The translations under genes were made by a program, and so were the position numbers. Of a stretch of 58,301 nt of DNA, positions 31,583 through 40,332 are shown in pieces. Below the pieces are notes generated by a model that was given only the letters and a program-made list of their open reading frames with translations, was not told the DNA's origin and searched no databases. Position 1 is the first letter of the stretch. Each line of letters opens with the position of its first letter. The DNA comes from Paracoccaceae bacterium (GTDB lineage Bacteria; Pseudomonadota; Alphaproteobacteria; Rhodobacterales; Rhodobacteraceae), in the NCBI GenBank assembly GCA_002402045.2, contig NVUX02000070.1:1-58301 (forward strand). Reading direction: 5' to 3'.

Positions 31583-32677
31583 ATGGCCGATAAAGCTAAT
31601 ACGGCATTTGCCGCACGCGTGGCCGCTTTTTGCTTAGGCGAGCGGGCAATTCCAAGCGCGGCAGACCCTGTCGCCATGTTTGGCAAGGCCTTCGCTTATT
31701 GGGATGGCCTCGCCGGGATCTCCGATAAATTCGGCCAGCCCCTAGGGGTTTTGCGCGAAAATGATGGCACATTTACCACCGCCAAGCCCGAAACCCGGTA
31801 TTTGCGTATAGCGCGCGCCCTGACCGAGATCGCCGGCTATGGCTTTCACGCCCCCCTGCGGCTCGACATGCATGATGCCCGAGATTATGGCCTGCCTAAA
31901 ACACGCCTTCGCGCGCCTGTGCTGGCCTATAATCGCCGCGAAGGCGCGCAAAATATGGTGCTTTGGCCGCTTTCAAACTATCACACAATTGGCGAACGCA
32001 GGTTTGTTCATAGCACCCCAATTGACCCTATTCCCTTTGAAAATAAAGCCGATATTGCCGCTTGGCGTGGCGCGCTTTCCGGCAGGCCCAACACCGCCCT
32101 TGCGCCAAATGTTAAGTATCGGCGCTTTGGCTCAGAGATATTAAAAGACTTGAGCAAGCCCCAAACAGACGCGGCGCTATGGGCCTTGCATGAAGAGCTG
32201 ATGGGCATCACCCGATACAATCTTGTGCTCCGGTATTTTATGTCAAAAGAAATGGATGTGGGGCTAACGCTGACCGATAAGTTCAAAACCGCCCGGGAAA
32301 CCAGCCTGCTGGCCCCGCTTTGCCGAAACAGAACCGCGATAGACTGGTTTTTCAAAAGCAAATATGTGCTGTGCCTGACAGGCAATGACACCGGCTCAAA
32401 TTTTCTTCCGGCTGCCAATTCAAACTCGATTGTACTTAAAGAGGATGACGGCTGGGAGCATTTTTATTCCGGCGAATTCCACCCGTGGGAGCATTACATT
32501 CCGATGAGCCTTGGCGCATTGGATCTGGAGGAAAAGCTGGCGTGGGCGAAGGAGAACCCGAAGGCATGCAAAGAGATGATGCGGGCAGCGCAAGCGGTGT
32601 GTGCTAGGTTTGCCTCACCAGAAAATCGGCGCATTTATCTATCTGAAATTCTAGCCAACTTGACTCAGACCAGATGA
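31583..32677 (+). CDS. GT90-family (CAP10/LpsA-like) glycosyltransferase, copy 2
   Basis: This 364-residue paralogue of the preceding gene has the matching blocks RLDMHDARDYGLPKTRLRAP, AYNRREGAQNMVLWPL, PIDPIPFENKADIAAWRGAL and the family core FFKSKYVLCLTGNDTGSNFL, then EDDGWEHFYSGEFHPWEHYI. The two proteins share the whole domain, with differences spread along the length, so the duplication is not recent. They likely act on related acceptors in surface polysaccharide assembly. The gene has its own ATG 129 bases after copy 1. Confidence 0.86.
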   Translation: MADKANTAFAARVAAFCLGERAIPSAADPVAMFGKAFAYWDGLAGISDKFGQPLGVLRENDGTFTTAKPETRYLRIARALTEIAGYGFHAPLRLDMHDARDYGLPKTRLRAPVLAYNRREGAQNMVLWPLSNYHTIGERRFVHSTPIDPIPFENKADIAAWRGALSGRPNTALAPNVKYRRFGSEILKDLSKPQTDAALWALHEELMGITRYNLVLRYFMSKEMDVGLTLTDKFKTARETSLLAPLCRNRTAIDWFFKSKYVLCLTGNDTGSNFLPAANSNSIVLKEDDGWEHFYSGEFHPWEHYIPMSLGALDLEEKLAWAKENPKACKEMMRAAQAVCARFASPENRRIYLSEILANLTQTR

Positions 32678-32724
32678 TCAACCTGCGCATTTAGGTCTTC
32701 ATGTAAAATAATGTTTATGCTTGC

Positions 32725-32739
32725 ATTACGTAACGTAAT
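32725..32739. promoter_or_regulatory. palindrome ATTACGT-A-ACGTAAT upstream of the barrel gene
   Basis: A perfect 7-base inverted repeat with a single central base lies in an AT-rich 121-base gap, 60 bases before the TTG start of the outer-membrane gene. A dimeric regulator operator is the natural reading. No regulator gene is adjacent. Confidence 0.5.
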
Positions 32740-32798
32740 AAGTAAATTTGCGTTAAGATATTCACATAACGATATATTAACCATTTAGGATAAAGACA

Positions 32799-33682
32799 TT
32801 GGCCCATCAGCTCATCACCGCAAATAAAAACAACCTTATGCTCGGAATATTACTTGCAGCGGCCCCCTAGCCACGCAAGCACAAAACATTGGTTTTGTCG
32901 AATTATCGTACTCATACAACGATGCGTCTGACGCGCCGTACGACGTTTATTCTACAAGCGATGAATTTGAACTAAAGGGAGCTTACGCCTTCAAACTCAA
33001 TGAAAATGGGGCAATTGTTGCCGAAGGCAGTGTTAACTTTGGCTCACAAAGCGATGAAATTTTTTGGGGTGCAGGCCTTGCCGAGCCCCAATATGAAGCT
33101 GGCTTGCATTATCTTCACACCCTAAATTCGGGAACAATTGTGGGTGCTTTCGCAGCCTATGGCAATGCGCCGCGCGAAAGCGAATCTGAGAGTTACGAAA
33201 CCGCGTATGGCGGCCTTGAGGTTGTTCATCCGCTGAATGAAAAGTTCACGCTCTATGCGCAGGCAGGATACGTTACCTCACTCAATTACGAGTCAACGTT
33301 TAGCTACGGATATTATAACGGTTATTTTGTTCGGGCGGGCGTAGGCGCAAATGTGGTCAAAAACACCTTGCTAAAAGCCGAGTTCGAATATGGTAGCTCT
33401 GAAAGCTACGAAGACAGTGATGAACCTGGCGAATTCTTTTCCTATTATCTAGGTGCTGAAACTGGTTTTGGAAACCAGTCGAGCTTTACCGCGACCTATG
33501 GTTTGCGCTTCGCCACATACGCGGCGCTGGGAGATGGTGACTTCATTGAGGAGCTCACAGCAAATGTTGGTGTTCGTTACACCTTTGGCGGTGCATCCGC
33601 CTCAAGCATGCTGAATGCTGGTTTAATCGGGCTGCCTTATCTGCCCCTTCGCGCCTCATATTGGACGCCAGCCCTCGACTAA
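32799..33682 (+). pseudogene. outer membrane beta-barrel protein gene, frameshifted in a C tract
   Basis: A reading frame starts at TTG 32799 after AGGA and encodes a signal peptide (LMLGILLAAAP), but meets TAG at 32868, right after a run of five C (32863-32867). One more C would join it to the downstream open frame LATQAQNIGFVELSYSYND, which continues to 33682. The restored product has about 294 residues with alternating polar and hydrophobic strands (FELKGAYAFKLNENGAIVAE; TANVGVRYTFGG), the pattern of an outer-membrane barrel. Whether the shift is real, a phase-variable tract or a sequencing error cannot be told from the sequence. No domain name is claimed. Confidence 0.72.
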
Positions 33683-33704
33683 AACGGCAGGTGGTTTTGT
33701 ATTT

Positions 33705-33735
33705 CGGCGCGAAGGCAACTTCGCGCCGTTTTTTT
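33705..33735 (+). terminator. rho-independent terminator after the barrel gene
   Basis: CGGCGCGAA at 33705-33713 pairs with TTCGCGCCG at 33720-33728 around a six-base loop, followed by seven T. It begins 22 bases after the barrel gene stop and precedes alr. Confidence 0.92.
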
Positions 33736-33792
33736 GGCTAGCTTTTTTGCCGTAGCATTGCGATAATTCAAAAATGCAAAACGGGGCAGATT

Positions 33793-34839
33793 ATGCAAGC
33801 CAAACTCACCATAAACCTTGATGCGATTTGCGACAACTGGCGTGCGCTTGATGCGCTTTCTGGCGCAAACTGTGAAACCGCTGCCGTGATAAAGGCCGAT
33901 GCTTATGGGCTAGGGGCCGCCACTGTTGGCCCTGCCTTAGCCGCCGCTGGCGTAAAGCGCTTTTTTGTAGCGCAAGCAGAAGAAGCCGTTGCTCTGCGCG
34001 CCGCCCTTGGCCCCACACCTGAAATCTACAATTTCAGCGGCCTGATGGCCGGAGATGACGAAGCTGTCACAAAGCACGGCATGATCCCCGTGCTCAATTC
34101 TGCGGCGCAAGTTACATCTTTTAGCAAAGTTCACGCGGGCCACCCCTGTGGTATCCAGCTAGATACCGGCATGAATCGCCTTGGCATGGAGGCCTTAGAG
34201 GTCGCCTCGGTCGCGCTAGATATCGCGGCGCTAAAGCCAGACCTTATTATGAGCCACCTCGCCTGCGCTGATGAGCCATTGCACCCGATGAACGCGGCTC
34301 AGCTAGCCGCGTTTAATGCTATGTCATTCGCCCTGCCCGCCAGCCGCAAGGCGCTGAGCGCTACAGGTGGTATCCTGCTCGGCGCGCCCTATCACTTCAA
34401 CCTCACCCGCCCCGGCATTGGGCTTTATGGCGGCATGCCATTCAAAAACGCCCGGCCCGTTGTGCAGCTTGATCTCCCCGTGATCCAAGTGCGCGATGTT
34501 CTCCCCGGCGAGGCCGTCGGCTATGGCGCCGCGTGGGTCGCCACCCGCCCCAGCAAAATCGCCACGGTTTCAAGCGGTTACGCAGATGGTGTTCTGCGCG
34601 CGGCAAACGGCATTAGCCTATATGCGGGCCACACCCCCTGCCCCGTGGTTGGCCGTATTTCCATGGACCTGATCACGGTTGATGTGACCGACCTCAAAGA
34701 CGTGCCGCCAAGCCTAAGCCTGCTCAACGCCACCCAAACGGTGGATGTGCTGGCGCAAAAAGCTGGCACCATCGGCTATGAAATTCTGACCAGCCTTGGC
34801 AGCCGCTACCATCGGGTATACAAGGGCAAAAACGAGTAG
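33793..34839 (+). CDS. alr: alanine racemase
   Basis: Alr interconverts L- and D-alanine with PLP and supplies D-alanine for peptidoglycan. The 348-residue product has the PLP lysine in AAVIKADAYGLGA near residue 33, QLDTGMNRLGMEA, MSHLACADEP and RPGIGLYGGMPF. The catalytic Tyr is in VGYGAAW near 237, followed by SSGYADGVLR and GRISMDLITVDVTD. Length is near the usual 350-370. It follows a terminator and is followed seven bases later by the ABC transporter permease, so it may be the first gene of that operon. Confidence 0.96.
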   Translation: MQAKLTINLDAICDNWRALDALSGANCETAAVIKADAYGLGAATVGPALAAAGVKRFFVAQAEEAVALRAALGPTPEIYNFSGLMAGDDEAVTKHGMIPVLNSAAQVTSFSKVHAGHPCGIQLDTGMNRLGMEALEVASVALDIAALKPDLIMSHLACADEPLHPMNAAQLAAFNAMSFALPASRKALSATGGILLGAPYHFNLTRPGIGLYGGMPFKNARPVVQLDLPVIQVRDVLPGEAVGYGAAWVATRPSKIATVSSGYADGVLRAANGISLYAGHTPCPVVGRISMDLITVDVTDLKDVPPSLSLLNATQTVDVLAQKAGTIGYEILTSLGSRYHRVYKGKNE

Positions 34840-34846
34840 AGGCCCT

Positions 34847-35641
34847 ATGCTGGCAATCAATTACATCTCCGAGGCGCTGGCCTCCATCGGCCGCTCCACA
34901 ATGGCGCTTTTCAGCGCCATCGGGCGGCTCTGCATCTTTGCGGCCTCGGCCATTTCCCACATGTTTCGCGCGCCGTTTTACCCACGCGAGCTGGCGGCAC
35001 AACTGCTGAAGATCGGATATTTTTCCCTGCCCGTTGTGGGCCTTACCACGCTGTTTACCGGCGGCGCGCTGGCGCTACAAATATACGCAGGCGGCGCGAG
35101 GTTTAACGCCGAAAGCGTGGTGCCAAGCATTGTGGCCATCGGCATGGTGCGAGAGCTGGGGCCAGTGCTGGCGGGCCTTATGGTCGCGGGCCGCGTGGGG
35201 GCGAGCATTGCCGCCGAGATCGGCACCATGAAAGTGACCGAGCAAATAGACGCCCTGACCACGCTTTCCACCCACCCGATGAAATACCTCGTGGTGCCAC
35301 GCATTCTCGCCGCCACCATCGCCATGCCGCTGCTTGTGCTCATCGGCAACATCATCGGCGTTCTCGGCGGCTTCCTCGTTGGCGTCTACCGGCTAGATTT
35401 CAACGCCGCCGCCTATATCAACAACACCGTTGATTTTTTGGAGGTGGGCGATGTCACCTCCGGCCTGATCAAAGCCGCCGTATTCGGCTTTATCGTGGCC
35501 CTCATGGGCACCTTTAGCGGCTTCCATTCTGGCCGCGGCGCGCAGGGCGTAGGCCAAGCCACTACCAACGCCGTGGTCGCCGCCTCTGTCATGATCCTCG
35601 CCAGCAACTACATTTTAACCGAACTGTTATTCCCCTCATGA
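34847..35641 (+). CDS. mlaE: MlaE-family ABC transporter permease
   Basis: This 264-residue inner-membrane protein of the MlaE/DUF140 family moves phospholipids between membranes. It has the diagnostic ELGPVLAGLMVAGRVGASIA and AEIGTMKVTEQIDAL, and six predicted membrane segments. I chose the ATG at MLAINYI, with AGAGG before it, over an in-frame start within alr. The ATPase gene follows with a four-base overlap. No mlaD (MCE) gene follows, which is unlike the E. coli operon; one may be elsewhere. Confidence 0.9.
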   Translation: MLAINYISEALASIGRSTMALFSAIGRLCIFAASAISHMFRAPFYPRELAAQLLKIGYFSLPVVGLTTLFTGGALALQIYAGGARFNAESVVPSIVAIGMVRELGPVLAGLMVAGRVGASIAAEIGTMKVTEQIDALTTLSTHPMKYLVVPRILAATIAMPLLVLIGNIIGVLGGFLVGVYRLDFNAAAYINNTVDFLEVGDVTSGLIKAAVFGFIVALMGTFSGFHSGRGAQGVGQATTNAVVAASVMILASNYILTELLFPS

Positions 35642-36393
35642 GCACCGACCCAAAAATCACCCTCAAAGGTGTGCAAAAATCCTTTGGCAGCAACCATGTC
35701 CTGCGCGGCGTTGATCTGCGTGTCGATAAAGGCAGCTCGCTGGTGGTTATCGGCGGCTCCGGCACTGGCAAATCGGTGCTGCTCAAATGTATTCTCGGCA
35801 TCGTTCAGCCCGATGCTGGCGAAATATTAATAGACGGCGCAACCCTGAAAAACCGTGAGGAATTCCTCAGCCATTTCGGCATGCTTTTCCAAGGCGGCGC
35901 ATTGTTTGACAGCCTGCCCGTATGGCACAATGTCGCCTTCCGCCTGCGCCAAGGCAAAGCCAAACTCAGCAAAGCCGACGCCCAAGAGCTGGCGATAGAA
36001 AAGCTCCGCCGCGTGGGCCTAAAGCCCGAAACCGCCTTCCAGTTCCCCGCCGAGCTTTCCGGCGGCATGCAAAAGCGCGTAGGCCTCGCCCGCGCTATCG
36101 CCTCCGAGCCCTCGGTGATTTTCTTCGACGAACCAACTACGGGCCTAGACCCGATCATGGCTGGCGTTATCAACGAACTCATCCGCGAAATCGTAGTAGA
36201 CCTCGGGGCCACTGCCATCACCATCACCCACGATATGAGCAGCGTGCGCGCCATCGCCGACAATGTGGCCATGCTGCACGCGGGCAAAGTCCGCTGGCAC
36301 GGGAAAGTGGGTGAGATTGATGCCTCGGGCGATGCTTATGTGGACCAGTTTATCAACGGCAGGGCCGATGGACCGATTGAAAGTGTGAGATAA
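35638..36393 (+). CDS. mlaF: MlaF-family ABC transporter ATP-binding protein
   Basis: This 251-residue ATPase pairs with the upstream permease (ATGA overlap). It has VIGGSGTGKSVLLKC (Walker A), a Q-loop at GMLFQGGALFDSLPV, the signature ELSGGMQKRVGLARAI, and Walker B VIFFDEPTTGLDPIM with the H-loop ITHDMSS. The FQGGALFDS segment is typical of the Mla-type ATPases. It energises lipid movement across the cell envelope together with MlaE. An AT-rich gene follows three bases later. Confidence 0.92.
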   Translation: MSTDPKITLKGVQKSFGSNHVLRGVDLRVDKGSSLVVIGGSGTGKSVLLKCILGIVQPDAGEILIDGATLKNREEFLSHFGMLFQGGALFDSLPVWHNVAFRLRQGKAKLSKADAQELAIEKLRRVGLKPETAFQFPAELSGGMQKRVGLARAIASEPSVIFFDEPTTGLDPIMAGVINELIREIVVDLGATAITITHDMSSVRAIADNVAMLHAGKVRWHGKVGEIDASGDAYVDQFINGRADGPIESVR

Positions 36394-36396
36394 AAA

Positions 36397-37032
36397 ATGA
36401 CGGAAATAGTTACTAAGCTAATAGCGAAAGTCAACCAAGCCGTCGGCTTCAAGACTTTGTATCGACATGACTTGGACGCAATTGCAATGTTGACGGATGC
36501 AGCAAAGAATGAGCTACCATCTCGGTTTAAAAAAATTGTCGCTGAAATGGATGAGCATTATAATCAATATACCAGAGACGACCGTTTTTTGTTTTTACGA
36601 AGACTTCTTGAAATTTATGAAGTTTTCCGAGTTTTACCTTCCCAATCTATTGATCAGCTAGATTCAGATGGTTTAGCTCCTGTTTTTACTCTGGACGACA
36701 AGGAGAAAAGCAAAGTTTTGGGGCTTTGTAATAAAATGCGGAAAATAGTGCACTCCTCAGTAGGATTTGATGAGCCACACAAAATTAGATTGTTAAACAG
36801 AATTGCGGCAATCGAAGCCGAAATTCATAAAGAGAAAGGGCGTTTTGATGTAATCCTTGCTGGGGTGACAGATGTAGGTGAAACGCTTGGAAAATTTGGA
36901 ACCAGCATGAAGCCGCTGACAGATCGAATGGCAGAAATTGCAAATATTACCCGTTCGAAAACCAAAGAATACGACCAAATTCCAGCACCAGAAGAAGTGA
37001 AGAAAATCGAAGACAAAAGCGACGATGAATAG
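36397..37032 (+). CDS. AT-rich orphan gene between mlaF and a pqiA-like gene
   Basis: This 211-residue protein has no family that I recognise. It is helical and charged, with DAAKNELPSRFKKIVAEMDE, a middle DRFLFLRRLLEIYEVFRVLP, IRLLNRIAAIEAEIHKEKGR and a lysine- and glutamate-rich C terminus (EEVKKIEDKSDDE). There is no signal peptide or membrane segment. The DNA is visibly AT-rich compared with genes on both sides. It starts three bases after mlaF and overlaps the PqiA-like gene by eight bases, so it is fitted into the operon. It may be a transferred insertion. Confidence 0.5.
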   Translation: MTEIVTKLIAKVNQAVGFKTLYRHDLDAIAMLTDAAKNELPSRFKKIVAEMDEHYNQYTRDDRFLFLRRLLEIYEVFRVLPSQSIDQLDSDGLAPVFTLDDKEKSKVLGLCNKMRKIVHSSVGFDEPHKIRLLNRIAAIEAEIHKEKGRFDVILAGVTDVGETLGKFGTSMKPLTDRMAEIANITRSKTKEYDQIPAPEEVKKIEDKSDDE

Positions 37033-37477
37033 CGTCCTCCGTCTCCTCAACCTCTCCCTCTTCATCCTCTTCCCCATCGCGTGGTTTGCCCCCATGGCCC
37101 GCGCGGGCCTCATAAAACTATGGTTTTTTGATCTGCGCGAGCTGTCCGTCGTCTCCTCGCTTGGCACACTTTGGGAAACCGATATTTTCCTCGCCATGCT
37201 TGTCGCCTTCTTTGCCCTCATTGCCCCCATGCTCAAAACCGGCCTGCTTGCTGCCATTCAGTTTGGCGTGCTTGGCACCAACATGCTGCCCGCGCTGGCC
37301 ATCCTCGGCAAGCTCGCCATGGCCGATGTCTTCCTCATCGCTCTCTACATTGTGCTCGCCAAGGGCGTGGGCGTAGGCACTATCGAAACCGGCTGGGGCC
37401 TTTACCTATTCACCTTTTGCGTGCTGCTTTCCATGCTTCTCACTGAAATCACCAAACGCCAGCTCAAAGAGCACTGA
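37025..37477 (+). CDS. PqiA-like (paraquat-inducible protein A) membrane protein
   Basis: This 150-residue protein with about four membrane helices resembles one half of PqiA: it has FILFPIAWFAPMARAG near the start, VVSSLGTLWETDIFLAMLVA, APMLKTGLLAAIQFGV and MADVFLIALYIVLAKGVGVG. The last two contain the conserved positions of the family. PqiA works in envelope lipid transport with MCE proteins, consistent with its place after mlaE-mlaF. It overlaps the orphan gene by eight bases, and the next gene starts on its last base. Confidence 0.75.
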   Translation: MNSVLRLLNLSLFILFPIAWFAPMARAGLIKLWFFDLRELSVVSSLGTLWETDIFLAMLVAFFALIAPMLKTGLLAAIQFGVLGTNMLPALAILGKLAMADVFLIALYIVLAKGVGVGTIETGWGLYLFTFCVLLSMLLTEITKRQLKEH

Positions 37478-38241
37478 TGCAAATTTACGTAATCAACCTC
37501 ACCCGCCGCGCTGACCGCCTCGCCAAAATGGACACAGCGCTCAAGGCTCTTGGCCTGCCCTACACTCGCATTGAGGCGATAGACGGGGCGGATGCTGATA
37601 TCGGCCAGCCCAAAGACCACGGCCTGCCCGCGTCGGCTTATGCCTGCTATCTTAGCCATCTAAAGGCTTATCGCGCCTTTCTGGAAACAGGTGACAGCCA
37701 TTGTGTTATCATGGAAGACGATGTGGCGCTCTCGCCCCACTTGCCCAAGGCCCTGTCTTCCAGCCAGTTTTACGAGGATAAAAACGCCATTATCCGGCTT
37801 GAAGCCCCTGCGAATAATCACTGGCAAAAACCAAGCTTTCACATGCCCAGAGCTGTGCAAACCTTTAACGGGTTAGCCACTTATAAGTTGATAACCCAAT
37901 CATACGGCACGGGCGCATTTGTTTTACCGCGCGGCATTGCCAAGAGGGTTTTGGCACAGCAAACCAGCCCAGAACTTGACATAGACGTTCGCCTATTTCA
38001 CCAACACCGACCTCGGCACCTTGGGTTCAACATCCTCCAATTCAGCCCCGCCCTCGCAATTCAGCGGCAATATTCAGAAAAACTAGACGATAGCGATATC
38101 CATCCTGAAAGGCTACGCAGGGAGCAACCGCACAATATTCATCCAATGTTGCGAAACTTAATCGGAAATCTACGAGTAATTTTTTATAGCCTTACCTGGC
38201 TTACGGCCTGCAACCGCCGCTTCCCTTTTGCCAATAAATAA
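37477..38241 (+). CDS. glycosyltransferase family 25 (LPS biosynthesis)
   Basis: This 254-residue enzyme of the GT25 type begins IYVINLTRRADRLAKMDTAL, followed by PYTRIEAIDGAD, and has AYACYLSHLKAYRAFLETGD and CVIMEDDVALSPHLPKAL, which includes the ED-D metal site. GT25 enzymes transfer galactose or glucose to LPS or other glycans. Its second half has a basic, aromatic tail. It starts on the last base of the PqiA-like gene; radA follows 32 bases downstream. Confidence 0.9.
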   Translation: MQIYVINLTRRADRLAKMDTALKALGLPYTRIEAIDGADADIGQPKDHGLPASAYACYLSHLKAYRAFLETGDSHCVIMEDDVALSPHLPKALSSSQFYEDKNAIIRLEAPANNHWQKPSFHMPRAVQTFNGLATYKLITQSYGTGAFVLPRGIAKRVLAQQTSPELDIDVRLFHQHRPRHLGFNILQFSPALAIQRQYSEKLDDSDIHPERLRREQPHNIHPMLRNLIGNLRVIFYSLTWLTACNRRFPFANK

Positions 38242-38273
38242 GCTACCAAACCCCCAAACCGGAGGCGTTCATA

Positions 38274-39647
38274 TTGGCCAAGATTAAATCCACCTTCACC
38301 TGCACAGCTTGCGGCGCGAGCCACAAAAAATGGCAGGGGCAGTGCGAAAGCTGCCATGCATGGAACACCATTCAAGAAGAAGTGGCGCTCTCCACCGGCC
38401 CCACAGGCAAAAGCCTTGGCGTAGCCAAAGGCCGCAAAATGGCGTTGTCTGATCTTTCGGCTCAAGACGCGCCCCTGCCCCGCGCAAAATCCGGCATTAA
38501 CGAATTTGACCGCGTGCTAGGCGGCGGCATGGTGCCCGCCAGCGCCATCCTTGTGGGCGGAGATCCGGGCATCGGCAAATCCACCCTGATGTTACAAGTC
38601 GCCGCTGCCTTTGGGCGCGCTGGCCAAAAGGTTATCTATATTTCCGGTGAAGAATCTGCCAGCCAAATCCGCATGCGCGCCCGCCGCCTTGGTGCGACTG
38701 ATTCGCCCGTGCAGCTCGCCGCTGAAACCAATCTGCGTGATATTATCACCACGCTAGACGCCGAGCGGCCGGCGCTAGCGATCATCGACTCGATCCAGAC
38801 CATGTGGGCTGACCATGTTGCCAGCGCCCCCGGCTCGGTCTCGCAAGTGCGGGCCTGTGCACATGAGCTTACGACATTTGCCAAAAAACGCGGCGTTTCT
38901 GTGGTGCTCGTGGGCCATGTTACCAAAGATGGCCAAATCGCTGGCCCCCGCGTGGTGGAGCACATGGTTGATACCGTGCTTTACTTTGAAGGCGAGCGTG
39001 GCCACCAGTTCCGCATTTTGCGTGCGGTTAAAAACCGCTTTGGCCCGGCTGATGAAATTGGTGTGTTTGAGATGACAGGCACCGGCCTTGGCGAAGTTAC
39101 CAACCCCTCGGCGCTATTTTTGAGTGAGCGTGATAACCCCGCCCCCGGTGCGGTGGTTTTTGCAGGCATTGAAGGCACCCGCCCCGTACTTGTCGAAATC
39201 CAAGCGCTTGTTGCGCCCTCCCCTTTGGCCACCCCCCGCCGCGCGGTCGTCGGCTGGGATAGCGCCCGCCTTTCCATGATCCTAGCTGTGCTCGATGCCC
39301 GCGTCGGCATCAGCTTTGCCGGTATGGATGTTTACCTCAACATCGCAGGCGGTATGCGGATATCAGAGCCAGCCGCTGACCTTGCGGTTGCAGCCGCTCT
39401 TGTCTCGGCCCTCAAAGACAAAGCCATGCCACCTGATTCGGTCTGTTTTGGCGAAATTAGCCTTTCAGGCGCGCTCCGCCCCATCTCTCAGCCCGATAAT
39501 CGGCTAAAAGAAGCCGAAAAGCTCGGTTTTTCCGCGGCATTTGCACCTTCTTTGATGAAGACTGTGGGCGAATCAGGCATAAGCGTGCAAAAGTTCGACG
39601 ATATAACCAGTTTCATCGGCTCTTATTTTGGGCACATAGACGAATAG
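38274..39647 (+). CDS. radA: DNA repair protein RadA
   Basis: RadA is a RecA-like branch-migration helicase in recombination repair. This 457-residue protein has an N-terminal zinc finger CTACGASHKKWQGQCESC, an ATPase with GGDPGIGKSTLMLQVA (Walker A), the RadA-specific KNRFGPADEIGVFEM, and a Lon-like C-terminal domain with EIQALVAPS and GRISAPATDL-like GGMRISEPAADLAVA. The start codon is TTG, eight bases after GGAGG at 38261; no ATG gives the zinc finger. cvpA and purF follow on the same strand. Confidence 0.95.
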   Translation: MAKIKSTFTCTACGASHKKWQGQCESCHAWNTIQEEVALSTGPTGKSLGVAKGRKMALSDLSAQDAPLPRAKSGINEFDRVLGGGMVPASAILVGGDPGIGKSTLMLQVAAAFGRAGQKVIYISGEESASQIRMRARRLGATDSPVQLAAETNLRDIITTLDAERPALAIIDSIQTMWADHVASAPGSVSQVRACAHELTTFAKKRGVSVVLVGHVTKDGQIAGPRVVEHMVDTVLYFEGERGHQFRILRAVKNRFGPADEIGVFEMTGTGLGEVTNPSALFLSERDNPAPGAVVFAGIEGTRPVLVEIQALVAPSPLATPRRAVVGWDSARLSMILAVLDARVGISFAGMDVYLNIAGGMRISEPAADLAVAAALVSALKDKAMPPDSVCFGEISLSGALRPISQPDNRLKEAEKLGFSAAFAPSLMKTVGESGISVQKFDDITSFIGSYFGHIDE

Positions 39648-39663
39648 TAAAGGGATATAGGCA

Positions 39664-40257
39664 ATGGAAGACCTAACAATCATAGACGGCGTGGCGGCGG
39701 CAATCATCCTGATTTCAGGCTTCTTGGCCTATGCCCGCGGGCTCGTGCGCGAAACACTTTCCATCGTTGGCTGGGGCGGCGCGGCAGTTATCGCCTTTAT
39801 CTTCGCCCCTCAAGGTAAAGATCTGGTTTACGAAATCCCGTTTGTTAACGGTCTTGTCGGAGATAGCTGCGAAATAGCGCTTATCGTCTCCTTCATACTG
39901 ATTTTCATTGTGGCTTTGGTTGTGATTTCGCTTTTCACCCCGCTATTGGCAGGCATCGTCTCGAAATCCGCACTGGGCGTTATTGACCGTGCCCTTGGTT
40001 TCATCTTTGGGCTCGCCCGCGGTGTGTTGCTTATTGTTGTCGGCCTGTTTGTGTATGACCAATTCATCGCGACCGGCGAGGGCATTGATATCATTGAAGA
40101 CTCCAGAACCAAAGCTCTATTGGCTGAATCGCAAGCGCGCCTTACGGCCGAGGTTGAAACCTCTTCCGTTCCTGGCTGGTTCATCTCCAAATTTGATGAA
40201 ATCACCAGTGTTTGTGTGGTTTCCGCCGACAGCTCAATCCCAACAATAAATAACTAA
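39664..40257 (+). CDS. cvpA: CvpA family protein
   Basis: This 197-residue membrane protein has four predicted helices and begins with the CvpA pattern: IIDGVAAAIILISGFLAYAR, GLVRETLSIVGWGGAAVIAF, and later the third and fourth helices CEIALIVSFILIFIVALVVI and ALGVIDRALGFIFGLARGVL. CvpA in E. coli affects colicin V production and envelope stress tolerance; its exact function is unknown. It is separated from purF by 75 bases with a hairpin; cvpA-purF linkage is widespread. Confidence 0.92.
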   Translation: MEDLTIIDGVAAAIILISGFLAYARGLVRETLSIVGWGGAAVIAFIFAPQGKDLVYEIPFVNGLVGDSCEIALIVSFILIFIVALVVISLFTPLLAGIVSKSALGVIDRALGFIFGLARGVLLIVVGLFVYDQFIATGEGIDIIEDSRTKALLAESQARLTAEVETSSVPGWFISKFDEITSVCVVSADSSIPTINN

Positions 40258-40281
40258 ATAAACGCGGGTGACAGATCGGCT

Positions 40282-40304
40282 TTGCGCGTCTATAAGGCGC
40301 GCAA
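40282..40304 (+). other. stem-loop in the cvpA-purF gap
   Basis: TTGCGCG at 40282-40288 pairs with CGCGCAA at 40298-40304 with a nine-base loop. No T tract follows, so it is a weak candidate for a terminator or a purF leader element. Confidence 0.4.
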
Positions 40305-40332
40305 GGTTCCCCTTTGAAACAAGGCCGCGTCC

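Noticed and set aside
31509-31583. 24-codon frame between the two GT90 genes
   Set aside because: Too short, with no family or strong ribosome site; it may be a leader but cannot be supported.
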